Shown here in pieces: positions 9,088-18,520 of a DNA stretch of 47,432 bases. Each line of letters starts with the position of its first letter. Positions within the stretch are counted from its first letter, which is position 1. The DNA is from an uncultured Acholeplasmataceae bacterium (GTDB lineage: Bacteria > Bacillota_I > Bacilli_A > Acholeplasmatales > Acholeplasmataceae). The DNA lies in contig CAKMKH010000034.1 of assembly GCA_927441705.1 (NCBI GenBank), forward strand, positions 1 to 47,432, read 5' to 3'. Below the pieces are notes generated by a model. That model did not search any database, was not told where the DNA came from, and saw only the letters and a program-made list of their open reading frames with translations. A program made the translations under genes and the position numbers.

Positions 9088-11409
9088 CTATTTTTTATGT
9101 TTAAGTTTTTTATACCCTTTAATAAATTTTAAATTAAGTATATCAACTATTCCTAATGCTTGATATAGCGATATAGCTTGATTGCTAAATAGTGCTAACA
9201 TCCTAATTGGAGTTTCCATCAATGATTTCTTTATGACTTCTTTCATTGCAGGATCTTCCATTTTTCTAGCTTCTTTAGCAGCGACTCTAGTTAATATTGC
9301 TCTCATGATTTTGCCAATAAGTGTGTGTTCTGTATCTTTCAAAGTCGTTGACAATGTATAAGGTCGCTTCTTCTTGATATTCTTTGGTGGCAATTCATTT
9401 TGATAAAGTTTGAAAAAATCAATTGGATTGTATTCATATTGATTGTAGCTGCTTAGTGTGTGTTTGATTTCTTTACCTTCGATATTCACATCTGCTTGAT
9501 CAATGACTAATCCTGCATGTTTACACAACTCAATTTGATAACTTCCAGTTTCTAAAACAAATCTTTTTTGGTAAATATCATAGAACATAAAGTCCTTTTT
9601 AGGTATGTTAAATTCTACTATTTTTATTTCTTCAGGTTTCAATTCTATTTTATCAAATGCTTTTAACTCTCGTTTAGCTTTGAAAACACTACTTTGATTA
9701 TTACCAATAAATATCATAACTACTTCTTTACCAAGCATTTTCCCTTTATTTTTGACTGATACACTTACTTTATAGCCTTGTTCTTCTTTTTCGATTTTAA
9801 AGTCTTTATAGCTAAAGGTCGTATAACTCAAACCATGTCCAAAGTGATATCTAACTTGTTTTCTAAATGTTTCATAATATCTATAACCAACAAAAATAGA
9901 TTCATCGTAGTAGATTGCGTTATTATTGTTATTAATTTCGACGTTACACTCTTTTTCGTGATCAATCCATGTTTCAGCTAATCTTCCAGAAGGATTAATT
10001 CTCCCATATAAAATATCCAGAATTGAAAGCGCTGAAGCTTGGCCTCCAAGATAAGCGATTAAACAGCCCTTCGCTGTTTCAAAAGGTTTCAAATTCACGA
10101 CTGAACCACTGAGTACTACTAGTATAATATTTTTATTTACTTCAATTAATTTTTTATAAAGTTCTATTTGATTCTGAGGTAAATTAAGTGTCTCTCTGTC
10201 AAAACCCTCTGTTTCTAAAGATTCCGGAACCCCTACAATATAGATTATTTTTTTTGATTGGTTTGCCAGTTCAATTGCTTCTTTTTCTAATTTATTATCT
10301 ATCCTTGCATGTTCGATACTAAATCCTTTAGCACATTTTATATTTTTAGAATAATTTACAACAATATCTTTTATTTGACTAACTTCAGATGCATTAATGT
10401 GTGAGCTACCGCCACCTTGATATCTTATGTGATCATAAAAACCCGAGATTACTGCTATATTTTCTTTTTCATTTAATGGTAGTACATCTTCGTTTTTAAC
10501 TAAAACCATTGATTCTCTTGCAATCATTCTTGCTAGCTCGTGTTGTTTCTTAAAATCAATTACATCTGCATCAGTTTTTTTATATTTTTCAACCATATTT
10601 TGTATTCTAATTGCTGAATTTGTGATCTGATTTCTAAGTTCTTGGTCTTCTTCACTATTTTCTTCTAGTTGTTTCGACCAAAATCCATTACTAGTCGGCA
10701 TTTCTAAATCACAAGTCATTTTCACACTTTTGCTGCGATCATTTATTGCACCCCAATCACTTACAATAACACCTTCATATCCCCATTTATTTCTTACAAT
10801 TTCTTTTAATATAGGATGTTCTGTTAAATAGTCGCCATTAAGTTTATTATAACTTGCCATCAAACTTGCTGGTTTTTCTCTCAAAACTCGTTCAAAGCCT
10901 TTATAATAAATTTCATTTAATGCACGTTCATCTACTATGCTGTCTATTGTAAATCTATTTTTTTCTTGATTGTTGCAAATAAAATGTTTTACAGATGTCC
11001 CTACACCTTTATCTTCCACACCTCTAACAAATGCTGCCCCAAGTTCTCCTGATAGAAAAGGATCTTCAGAAAAATATTCGAAATTTCTCCCGCACAAAGG
11101 TGTTCTTTTAATATTAATGCCTGGACCTAATACCACTTGAACTCCAAAATGAAGAGCTTCTTTTGCTATATTGTGACCTAGTTTTTTTAGAAGATTGCGA
11201 TCAAATGAGCATGCGGTAAGACTTGCAGTTGGATAACATGTTGTCTTCACGCTTCCTTTGGCTCCAATTGTATCTTTCATATCAACTTGTTTTCTTATAC
11301 CATGTGGACCATCGGTCATTAATAAACTTTGCATATCGCCTAATGGTTTAGTTTGCCATACATCTAATCCATCTAGCAACTTAATTTGATCTGTGAATTC
11401 TAATTTCAT
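9088..11409 (-). CDS. Glycoside hydrolase family 3 (beta-glucosidase-like)
   Basis: Retaining exo-beta-glycosidase that probably removes terminal beta-linked glucose or xylose from imported glycosides. Of 773 residues, the N-terminal barrel contains KHFICNNQEKNRF and the nucleophile loop VIVSDWGAI (Asp about 218). A second alpha/beta sandwich domain follows, then a fibronectin-III-like domain from FGHGLSYTTF. About 110 C-terminal residues beyond it look variable and basic. There is no signal peptide, so it acts in the cytoplasm. Its ATG overlaps the TGA of the GH2 gene by 4 bp (ATGA), so translation is coupled. Beta-glucosidase is the likeliest activity; xylosidase or N-acetylglucosaminidase is less likely. 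Confidence 0.92.
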   Translation of the reverse strand: MKLEFTDQIKLLDGLDVWQTKPLGDMQSLLMTDGPHGIRKQVDMKDTIGAKGSVKTTCYPTASLTACSFDRNLLKKLGHNIAKEALHFGVQVVLGPGINIKRTPLCGRNFEYFSEDPFLSGELGAAFVRGVEDKGVGTSVKHFICNNQEKNRFTIDSIVDERALNEIYYKGFERVLREKPASLMASYNKLNGDYLTEHPILKEIVRNKWGYEGVIVSDWGAINDRSKSVKMTCDLEMPTSNGFWSKQLEENSEEDQELRNQITNSAIRIQNMVEKYKKTDADVIDFKKQHELARMIARESMVLVKNEDVLPLNEKENIAVISGFYDHIRYQGGGSSHINASEVSQIKDIVVNYSKNIKCAKGFSIEHARIDNKLEKEAIELANQSKKIIYIVGVPESLETEGFDRETLNLPQNQIELYKKLIEVNKNIILVVLSGSVVNLKPFETAKGCLIAYLGGQASALSILDILYGRINPSGRLAETWIDHEKECNVEINNNNNAIYYDESIFVGYRYYETFRKQVRYHFGHGLSYTTFSYKDFKIEKEEQGYKVSVSVKNKGKMLGKEVVMIFIGNNQSSVFKAKRELKAFDKIELKPEEIKIVEFNIPKKDFMFYDIYQKRFVLETGSYQIELCKHAGLVIDQADVNIEGKEIKHTLSSYNQYEYNPIDFFKLYQNELPPKNIKKKRPYTLSTTLKDTEHTLIGKIMRAILTRVAAKEARKMEDPAMKEVIKKSLMETPIRMLALFSNQAISLYQALGIVDILNLKFIKGYKKLKHKK

Positions 11410-13772
11410 AAAACTGTCACCTCTTTTTTAACAATATGATTTCTGACTTTAATTTTTATGCTTCCTTTTCCTTTATGTATTGACTTAACCCAAAATGCCA
11501 ATTGTCCCGATTGAAGAGTCTGGATTTGTGAACCTATTAGTTCAATAGATCCTGATACCTCTATTAAACAAGGTTCAAATAAATATTCTTTTAGCTGCTT
11601 ATAGCGATCAGTGCAAGTGACTTCATATCGTAATGTATCATAAGTATCTCCATGAATCATAGTTGTTTTTACATGATTGACATTTAATACAAATGTCTCA
11701 TCATAAGTCTTTATGATTTCTTTTACTTTTATATCATCTTTGTATCCTTCAAAACGATAGCTTGAGAGTTGGTCTCCCCATCCGCTTGTATATTTGTAAA
11801 ACAATTTTACGCCATCATTAAAAGTCATATGATATTTTTTTAATAAAAACGCCATTTTAATTTTGTATCTCAATGGAAGATTATTGCCATATTTTGCGAC
11901 ATAATTTATGATATGCTTAACATTTTCGGCATCTTTGTGAGTCATATTTTCTTGTTCCTCAATCATATTGCCTATAAAATCATCAATGATGACTGGTGGG
12001 TGTTTTAGATTAGGATATCTTTTTTTATTTGGATAAAATGTATTGACTAAAAAATCATTTTTAAATAATTTAATGTACTCCAAATTAGTAAACACATAAA
12101 CTTCATCTAATAATCCGCCAGGATATTCACCAATATTCATTGCTGATGAAACTTCCATAATAAATGGCTTATCAGTTTGTGATAAATAGGCATAAGAAGC
12201 CATTTTGGGCATTCTATTTATATCTAGAACTCCGTGGTAACAAATACCATCTACACTACCGAATGATGGATGTGTTTGATAATCGCTCATGACCCATCCA
12301 ATCGCTCCACTGATGTTATTTTTGGCATCAAATGTCTCATCTATGACTCTTAAATGTCTTTTAGCTTGAGATAATCTTATCATTTCTGAATCAAATGGTT
12401 TAACGGGAAACATGTGTCCATTATGCTCAGTTATTAAATAAGGTGGATTATTTTTTACGATTTCTTTCTTGGTTTTAATACCTTTGTTATTTCCTGTATG
12501 TGAAAAATCATTATATGTATAAACATCTTCTAAAAAATCACTATTGTCGAAATTTCTAATCCCACAAGTTTGACGTGTGAAATCTAGATTTCTAGATAAT
12601 TCATTAGTTTTCAAATAGAACTCATGATCATCAGATGATTCATTAATCCTAACACCCCAAAGACAAATTGATGCATGATTTTTATCTCTATGAATCATTT
12701 GTTTTAAAGATTCATAAGTTGTCTCTTTAAATGAATCATTTCCAATATATTGCCAACCAGGTATTTCTTCTAAAACTAATAGTCCGATTTCATCACAACG
12801 ATTTAAAAAGTGTGTTGAACATGGATAATGAGAAGACCTAACGATATCAATACCAAGTTTTCTCTTTAAAATATCTGCATCTTCTCTTTGTGCACTTTTT
12901 GGCATAGCATATCCTTGATATGGATAACTTTGATGTCTATTAAGCCCAATGAGTTTTTTTAATACATTGTTAATATAAAATCCATCTTCTCTAAACTCTA
13001 TTTTTCTAAATCCAAACTTATGAGCATATGTATCATATACTTCACTCTCATTTTTAAATGTCACAATAACATCGTACAAAAATGGATTGTCAAGATTCCA
13101 TATTTTTTTATTTATCAAGTTGACTTCAAGCAATGATTTAAATTCAGATATTTTAAAGTCCTGTTTTATTAAAACTTTCTTTTCAATATCTACTACTTCA
13201 ACATTTAATATTCCTGAGTCATAAGTTGTTTCAACTTCTATACTTAAAACATCGTCTTCTAGTGGGTTTTTTGCGTACATGTGTACATCTTTTATATAAT
13301 TTGAGTTTACTAAATCAAGATATACTTCACGGTAGATACCTACATAACCCAAGTAGTCAACTACACCACCAAATGGTGGTAAATCTTTTCTTTCAATGCC
13401 AGATACAATAACCAATATTTCTTGATGGTTTAATTTTAAATCTATGAACTTTTTTATATCTACTGTAAAAGGTGTATATCCATTTTGATTGTGACTTACA
13501 AATTTTTTGTTTACGTATAGATCGCATTCAACTGCAATCCCATCAAATGTTATAAAAACATGGTCGAATTCATCGAACTCGATTTCTTTTAATGCATAAA
13601 AATAACTGAATTTTTGTTCAATTTGTTTCAAAGAAAAGTAATTGTTGTTAAGTTCAATTGGTTGATGAGGAATATCTATTTTTTGCCACGAGAAAGGATT
13701 AGTATCTTCCAAATCTTTATCTTCGTAAGGCTTTGAATACCAAGAAAAATTTAAAGGTATAGTTTTTCTCAT
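11406..13772 (-). CDS. Glycoside hydrolase family 2 (beta-galactosidase/glucuronidase-like)
   Basis: Cytoplasmic GH2 enzyme of 788 residues: jelly-roll sugar-binding domain (about 40-170), immunoglobulin-like domain, TIM barrel from about 270 (GLNRHQSYPYQG, then RSSHYPCSTHFLNRCDEIG) and a C-terminal region. The acid/base is probably Glu378 in LWGVRINESSDD, and the nucleophile Glu449 in LITEHNGHMF. The context departs from the textbook forms: GNE is replaced by INE, and the nucleophile is followed by His rather than Tyr. This suggests a non-LacZ subfamily whose sugar is uncertain (galactoside, glucuronide or mannoside). It has no signal peptide. It sits between the GH36 and GH3 genes, 4 bp away from one and overlapping the other. 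Confidence 0.9.
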   Translation of the reverse strand: MRKTIPLNFSWYSKPYEDKDLEDTNPFSWQKIDIPHQPIELNNNYFSLKQIEQKFSYFYALKEIEFDEFDHVFITFDGIAVECDLYVNKKFVSHNQNGYTPFTVDIKKFIDLKLNHQEILVIVSGIERKDLPPFGGVVDYLGYVGIYREVYLDLVNSNYIKDVHMYAKNPLEDDVLSIEVETTYDSGILNVEVVDIEKKVLIKQDFKISEFKSLLEVNLINKKIWNLDNPFLYDVIVTFKNESEVYDTYAHKFGFRKIEFREDGFYINNVLKKLIGLNRHQSYPYQGYAMPKSAQREDADILKRKLGIDIVRSSHYPCSTHFLNRCDEIGLLVLEEIPGWQYIGNDSFKETTYESLKQMIHRDKNHASICLWGVRINESSDDHEFYLKTNELSRNLDFTRQTCGIRNFDNSDFLEDVYTYNDFSHTGNNKGIKTKKEIVKNNPPYLITEHNGHMFPVKPFDSEMIRLSQAKRHLRVIDETFDAKNNISGAIGWVMSDYQTHPSFGSVDGICYHGVLDINRMPKMASYAYLSQTDKPFIMEVSSAMNIGEYPGGLLDEVYVFTNLEYIKLFKNDFLVNTFYPNKKRYPNLKHPPVIIDDFIGNMIEEQENMTHKDAENVKHIINYVAKYGNNLPLRYKIKMAFLLKKYHMTFNDGVKLFYKYTSGWGDQLSSYRFEGYKDDIKVKEIIKTYDETFVLNVNHVKTTMIHGDTYDTLRYEVTCTDRYKQLKEYLFEPCLIEVSGSIELIGSQIQTLQSGQLAFWVKSIHKGKGSIKIKVRNHIVKKEVTVL

Positions 13773-13776
13773 ATCA

Positions 13777-16110
13777 TCAACTGCTTTCTTTAATTATATA
13801 AATTTGTGATCCGAAATCGCCCATAATTCTGGTTTGGTCATTATAATAAGTCCCCATGAATTGTTGTTTAAGTTTATATCCATGCATCAGAGCTTCTTCT
13901 AATAATTTCACATTTTCAGTCCCGTTATCAAGTTGCTTGAATTTTGATATAAGTCTAAACAAAAATTTATTTGGATCCAGTTTAATCGGAAGCGCATGTG
14001 AAATCAAGTGTCCAAATTTTTCTAAAGGCATTGACTGGTTAATAGATACCATTTGATAATTCTTGTCTTGATCTAAACTTTTTATTCTTAGCAATTCCAA
14101 ATTAGGATTGGGTAAGGCAAGTATTTGATAATCACCAAAAAGGTGCACATCATCCATACTAACTTGATAATACATATGATAAGGATTGTCTTCATTAAAT
14201 CTAAAAAATCTACCAAACTGCAACTGATGGCGATATGATTTATAAATAGCAATATGTTCTTTAATTGCTTTCAACTCATAATTATTTAAGAATTTAAAGT
14301 CAAGTTCGTATCCCAAAACTCCAAACATCGATACATTAAATCTTGTATGAATCGGTGTTTTCCTTAATGTCTGTTCATGAGGAGATAAAGATACATGATT
14401 ACTTATAGTTGACAAAGGATAAAAGTAACTCATTCCTTTTTGAATAGTTAGTCTTGAAATTGGATCGGTATTATCCGATGTCCATATTTGTGGTCCAAAG
14501 CTTAGCATACCTAAATCAAAACGATTCCCACCACTAGAACAAGTCTCTATGAGAATATTTGGATACTTATTTCTTAATCGAAATAAGACCTCATATAACC
14601 CCAATGTATATGTATGAAAAAACATACCTTGATGCGGTATATGACTTGAATACATATCAGTCATGTATCTATTCATATCCCATTTAATATAATCAAGTTT
14701 TGTTTCATCAATAATTTTACTCATCTCATCAACTATATAATCTCTAACATCTTTATTGCACAAATCTAAAAGGAGTTGATGTCTTCCAAGTGAAGGCTCT
14801 CTTCCTTCAATTTTTACCGCATATTCGGGATGTTTATCATATAATTTAGAAATAGGATTAACCATTTCTGGTTCAAACCAAAGTCCAAATTTTAAACCCA
14901 TTTTACGTATTTTATCAGCTAATCCTTTAAGTCCATTCTTTAGCTTTTTTCGATTAACATCATAATCCCCTAATCCTGATGAATCATCATTTCTTGACGA
15001 GAACCAACCGTCATCTAGAACAAACAATTCTATTCCCAAATCTTTAGCTTTTTTTGCGAGATTTAAAAGTTTTCTTTCGTTGAAATCAAAATAAAAACCT
15101 TCCCAACTATTGATAACAATCGGTCTATCTACATTTTTGAATTGCCTGGGAATGATGTGGTTATTCACAAAGTCATGCATATGATGTGATAAGCCATTAA
15201 GTCCTTTACTAGAAAATGTCAGAATCGAAGTAGGTGTCTCAAATTGTTCTCCTTGGCTTAAATCCCATTCAAAACATGAAGGATTGATCCCTTGCATAAC
15301 TCTTAAAATCCCATGACTAGATTGATCAATAGCCGTATAATGATTTCCGCTATATATTAAATTAAATCCATAACAATTTCCAAAATCTTCATGTGTACCC
15401 TTTTCTAGTAAGATAACACCGGGATTGTGTTTATAACTGCTAATACCTGTTGATGAACTATTAATATAAGTACCATGGCTAACTGGAGTAATATGTTTTT
15501 GTCCTTCTTTGATTGCTCCACCATCTAATGTTAACATTTCATAATTATTCCCATATAAATCGAACATCATGCTCATAATTTTTCTTATGGATAACATATT
15601 AGTTTCTTCGTTTCTTAAAATAACTCGTCTTGCAATAACATCTACATTAAAAAAGGTTGTATAAATTAAATCGAGATATACATCAAACTTAACATCCTTT
15701 AATGTAATAATTATCGTTTTTGTTTGATCTGAATCATCATATGCTGTTGGAAGTTTTTCTGATTTTAAAATACCCTCAATAATTTTATAGTCATGAAAAA
15801 TAAAATCTGAAACAAATGTTTGATCTGGCATTTTAATTTCAATTGGTGTAAGCTTAAAATCACCTTTTCCAAATGATGAATACTCCAAAGGCATTAAATC
15901 AAATGGAATGGATTTATCATTATCTTCTAAATAATCTACAACCCCTCTTGCTTTAGCTGTTAATTTAGTATGCAGTTCGTCTAAATCACTTTGTTTAATC
16001 TTATTTCCAAAATATAAGTGTTCTAAATGGTTAGTCGGTAAAATTTTAAATGCATATGTTAATGTCTTCGTTTCTAAAACAAAATAAGGATGGTTATAAG
16101 TTATCATCAT
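13777..16110 (-). CDS. Alpha-galactosidase, glycoside hydrolase family 36
   Basis: Retaining alpha-galactosidase acting on raffinose-family or galactomannan-derived oligosaccharides. The 777-residue protein has a beta-sandwich N domain and a TIM barrel with the family signatures WEGFYFDFNE, LDDGWF and GLWFEPEMV. The nucleophile is Asp478 in KWDMNR. The acid/base is Asp546 in WTSDNTDP, after the conserved CSSGGNRFD. These positions fall almost exactly where Geobacillus GH36 enzymes have theirs. ATG 16110 (or 16107) follows AAGGAG and overlaps the GH13 stop. It lacks a signal peptide, so it is cytoplasmic. Together with GH13 it would degrade alpha-linked oligosaccharides brought in by the symporter. 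Confidence 0.96.
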   Translation of the reverse strand: MMITYNHPYFVLETKTLTYAFKILPTNHLEHLYFGNKIKQSDLDELHTKLTAKARGVVDYLEDNDKSIPFDLMPLEYSSFGKGDFKLTPIEIKMPDQTFVSDFIFHDYKIIEGILKSEKLPTAYDDSDQTKTIIITLKDVKFDVYLDLIYTTFFNVDVIARRVILRNEETNMLSIRKIMSMMFDLYGNNYEMLTLDGGAIKEGQKHITPVSHGTYINSSSTGISSYKHNPGVILLEKGTHEDFGNCYGFNLIYSGNHYTAIDQSSHGILRVMQGINPSCFEWDLSQGEQFETPTSILTFSSKGLNGLSHHMHDFVNNHIIPRQFKNVDRPIVINSWEGFYFDFNERKLLNLAKKAKDLGIELFVLDDGWFSSRNDDSSGLGDYDVNRKKLKNGLKGLADKIRKMGLKFGLWFEPEMVNPISKLYDKHPEYAVKIEGREPSLGRHQLLLDLCNKDVRDYIVDEMSKIIDETKLDYIKWDMNRYMTDMYSSHIPHQGMFFHTYTLGLYEVLFRLRNKYPNILIETCSSGGNRFDLGMLSFGPQIWTSDNTDPISRLTIQKGMSYFYPLSTISNHVSLSPHEQTLRKTPIHTRFNVSMFGVLGYELDFKFLNNYELKAIKEHIAIYKSYRHQLQFGRFFRFNEDNPYHMYYQVSMDDVHLFGDYQILALPNPNLELLRIKSLDQDKNYQMVSINQSMPLEKFGHLISHALPIKLDPNKFLFRLISKFKQLDNGTENVKLLEEALMHGYKLKQQFMGTYYNDQTRIMGDFGSQIYIIKESS

Positions 16111-17702
16111 TTTTTCTCCTTAATATATATTCTCGCTTCATAAGGCGATAGAACGTTATCGTAAACTTTCTTAGGTAAATTTGAAATTAAAATGTCTCCT
16201 TCAAAAACATGGTTTATTTTTTTTGATTTATTTGAAAAATGACATATGACATATAAGTCGTGAGTATCATTTGATCGCTTAAACATAAAAGTAGTTTTTG
16301 TCTTTAAGATAGCCTCAAAAGATCCATATCTAAAAACATGATATTTTTTTCTTAATTGAATCAATTTACGATAATAGTTCAAAATCGAATCTGGTTTGCT
16401 CTCTTGTTCTAAAACGTTTATGTGAGCACAATTCGGATTTTGTTTCAACCAAGGATTACCACTTGTAAATCCACCATTATGATTCCATTGCATAGGTGTT
16501 CTTGCGTTGTCTCTAGATGTTTTTTGCATCATTTTAAAACGAATTTTCTTTGGTATTCCTAATTTCTTTCCCAGTTTATAAATCTGGTGGGTTTCCGTAT
16601 CTTTAAACTCACTCATATCAACAAAATAACCGTTAGTCATACCTATTTCTTGGCCTTGATAAATATAGGGTGTTCCTTTTAATCCAAATAGCAAAGTAGC
16701 TAAAAGTTTAGCGCTCTCTATATGATATTCAACATCATTACCAAATCTTGAAACCGATCTAGGTTGATCATGATTTTCAAAATAATTAGCATTCCAATAG
16801 ACTTCTTCTTGCCATCTTGAAAGACAGTCAAATAGTTTTTTAGGTTTAAACTTAGTTTTAAACCATTTATTATTGATTTGATCAATTTCCATATGCGCAA
16901 AACTAAATATCATATCTAGTTCATTTCTAAAAGGTAGAATTAAGTCATTTGCTTGGCTAGGTGTGACCATAACTGTTTCACCAACAGTAAATGTATTATA
17001 TTTATCAAGAACTTCTGTTCTTAATCGCTTTAAAATCTCATGCATTCCTTCTTGTTGATGATAGTGCTCTTTTCCTGTTAACACAAATCGTTTTTTACCG
17101 TTTTCTAAACTTGTTTTAAATATGATATTTATAACATCACATCTAAATCCATATATACCCTTATCTAGCCAGAACTTCATTACATCTTGTATATCATTCA
17201 TAACATCAGAATTATGCCAATTTAAATCTGGTTGTTTTTTGCTAAATAAATGAAGATAGTATTTTCCATTCACTTGATCCCAAGCTTTCCCACCAAAAAA
17301 ACTAGTCCAATTGTTGGGCTTGTCTTTCCATATATAATAATCTTTATATTTAGGATCCCCTAAAACACTCTTTTTGAACCATTCATGCTCATCGGATGTA
17401 TGATTAATAACCAAATCCATGATAATTTTAATGCCTCTAAGGCTGGCTTCTGATATAAGTTTATCCATGTCCTTCATTGATCCAAATTCAGGATTTATAG
17501 CTTTATAATCGCTAATATCATATCCATTATCATCATTAGGTGATTTGTAGACTGGAGATAACCATAAAACATCAACACCTAAAGATTTAATGTAATCTAG
17601 TTTTGATATGATACCTAAGATATCTCCAATACCATCAGAATTATTATCTTTAAAACTTCTTGGATAAATTTGATAAACTACTAAATCTCTATTTAGTCCC
17701 AT
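16107..17702 (-). CDS. Alpha-glucosidase / oligo-1,6-glucosidase (GH13)
   Basis: Cytoplasmic GH13 exo-enzyme of the MalL/DexB/TreC group. It has 531 residues, starting IYQIYPRSFKDNNSDGIGD-like (VYQIYPRSF and DGIGD both seen). Catalytic residues are Asp189 (GFRCDVI), Glu242 (VGETV) and Asp312 (ENHDQPR). LVINHTSDEHEWF and ARTPMQW are typical of oligo-1,6-glucosidases. Sucrose- or trehalose-6-phosphate hydrolase is possible, but no PTS gene is nearby, so a non-phosphorylated substrate is more likely. It is the first gene of the operon. ATG 17702 follows GAGGTGATTTC, and the promoter region with an inverted repeat lies just upstream. Confidence 0.93.
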   Translation of the reverse strand: MGLNRDLVVYQIYPRSFKDNNSDGIGDILGIISKLDYIKSLGVDVLWLSPVYKSPNDDNGYDISDYKAINPEFGSMKDMDKLISEASLRGIKIIMDLVINHTSDEHEWFKKSVLGDPKYKDYYIWKDKPNNWTSFFGGKAWDQVNGKYYLHLFSKKQPDLNWHNSDVMNDIQDVMKFWLDKGIYGFRCDVINIIFKTSLENGKKRFVLTGKEHYHQQEGMHEILKRLRTEVLDKYNTFTVGETVMVTPSQANDLILPFRNELDMIFSFAHMEIDQINNKWFKTKFKPKKLFDCLSRWQEEVYWNANYFENHDQPRSVSRFGNDVEYHIESAKLLATLLFGLKGTPYIYQGQEIGMTNGYFVDMSEFKDTETHQIYKLGKKLGIPKKIRFKMMQKTSRDNARTPMQWNHNGGFTSGNPWLKQNPNCAHINVLEQESKPDSILNYYRKLIQLRKKYHVFRYGSFEAILKTKTTFMFKRSNDTHDLYVICHFSNKSKKINHVFEGDILISNLPKKVYDNVLSPYEARIYIKEKK

Positions 17703-17736
17703 GAAATCACCTCATATGGAGAGTTTTGTTACTCCT

Positions 17737-17755
17737 ATTATAAGACTTCTTATAA
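17737..17755 (-). promoter_or_regulatory. Candidate promoter/operator of glycoside operon
   Basis: The minus strand has TATAAT at 17742-17737. It is overlapped by a perfect inverted repeat TTATAAG-acttt-type: TTATAAG at 17738-17744 and CTTATAA at 17749-17755, with a 4-base gap. The -35 match is weak. A repeat lying on the -10 is where a repressor would sit, but no regulator gene is in this operon. Confidence 0.4.
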
Positions 17756-17760
17756 AAAAT

Positions 17761-17791
17761 AAAAAGCCTTTATACAATAATGTATAAAAGC
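17761..17791 (-). terminator. Terminator after maf
   Basis: On the minus strand GCTTTTATACA pairs with TGTATAAAGGC (one G-U pair) around a TTAT loop, followed by TTTTTATTTTTTA. It starts directly behind the maf stop codon and separates maf from the sugar operon. Confidence 0.8.
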
Positions 17792-18349
17792 TTATTCAAT
17801 ATTAAAATTTTTTAGTCTACTCAAAACATCTTTTAAAGGCAGACCCATGATTGTAAAAAAGTCCCCTTCATAATGATCGACTAACTTACCTCCATCACCT
17901 TGAATACCATAAGCTCCTGCTTTATCCATTGGCTCTTTGGTATGAATATAAGCTTTAATCTCTAGCTCACTTAAAGTTTTCATGCAAACTCTAGTTTTAC
18001 TGTAAAAAGTTTCTTCTTTTTCACCTTGTATAATTGTGACTCCTGTATATACGTCATGACATTGGTTTGAAAGCGTTGTTAACATATTAAATGCATCTTG
18101 TTCATCTATAGGTTTACCAAGTATTTTTCGGTCATAAACGACAATAGTATCTGCTCCAATAACTACATCTTTTTTATAATTTTCAGCGATATGTTTTGTC
18201 TTCAAATTAGCCAAATACATTGCTACTTCATGTGGCTCTAAATTTTCATCAAATAACTCTTCTATATCACTAGATACAATCTTAAAATCAAGTCCTGCTT
18301 CTTTTAATAACTTTGCTCTTCGAGGAGAACTGCTTGCTAAAATAATCAT
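17792..18349 (-). CDS. maf: Maf-family nucleoside triphosphate pyrophosphatase
   Basis: House-cleaning enzyme that hydrolyses non-canonical or excess NTPs (the dTTP/UTP class is likely) to NMP plus pyrophosphate. The 185-residue protein shows the N-terminal phosphate-binding motif ASSSPRR (residues 5-11), VIGADTIVV, and KAGAYGIQGDGG near the C-terminus, all diagnostic. ATG 18349 has no ribosome-binding site directly upstream. Instead a strong GGAAGGAG site 45 bases upstream opens a 5-codon frame that ends in TGA, in frame with maf. This odd leader may matter for expression. It is divergent from tilS, on its own terminator. In Bacillus maf sits by mreB/radC, so its place here differs. Confidence 0.94.
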   Translation of the reverse strand: MIILASSSPRRAKLLKEAGLDFKIVSSDIEELFDENLEPHEVAMYLANLKTKHIAENYKKDVVIGADTIVVYDRKILGKPIDEQDAFNMLTTLSNQCHDVYTGVTIIQGEKEETFYSKTRVCMKTLSELEIKAYIHTKEPMDKAGAYGIQGDGGKLVDHYEGDFFTIMGLPLKDVLSRLKNFNIE

Positions 18350-18358
18350 AAATTTTAT

Positions 18359-18391
18359 TGTATGCTTACTTCAAAATAAAGAATGCATACA
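18359..18391 (-). promoter_or_regulatory. maf leader: inverted repeat enclosing a 5-codon upstream ORF
   Basis: TGTATGC (18359-18365) and GCATACA (18385-18391) form a perfect 7-bp inverted repeat. Read on the minus strand, a GGAAGGAG site is followed at 3 bases by ATG (18388) and the frame MHSLF, stopping at TGA (18373-18371). The start codon lies in the stem. The maf ATG itself has no Shine-Dalgarno site. Confidence 0.4.
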
Positions 18392-18467
18392 CTCCTTCCA
18401 ACAAATAATTGTTATATATCTAGAATTTATTATATCATAACTCAAAATACGATTAAACTGATAAATG

Positions 18468-18497
18468 TTTATACACATATCTCATGCATGATATAAT
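18468..18497 (+). promoter_or_regulatory. Promoter of tilS-hpt-ftsH-rqcP operon
   Basis: TTTATA (18468-18473), an 18-bp spacer, and perfect TATAAT (18492-18497). The start would be near 18504, just ahead of the GGAGGTG site that serves the GTG start of tilS, so the 5' leader is very short. Confidence 0.55.
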
Positions 18498-18520
18498 GTA
18501 ATTATATCGGAGGTGATTTT

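Noticed and set aside
18349-18388. UGA read as tryptophan, extending Maf upstream
   Set aside because: Several genes here end in TGA at the expected length (ftsH, GH13, GH2, citE), and no long gene needs TGA as a sense codon.
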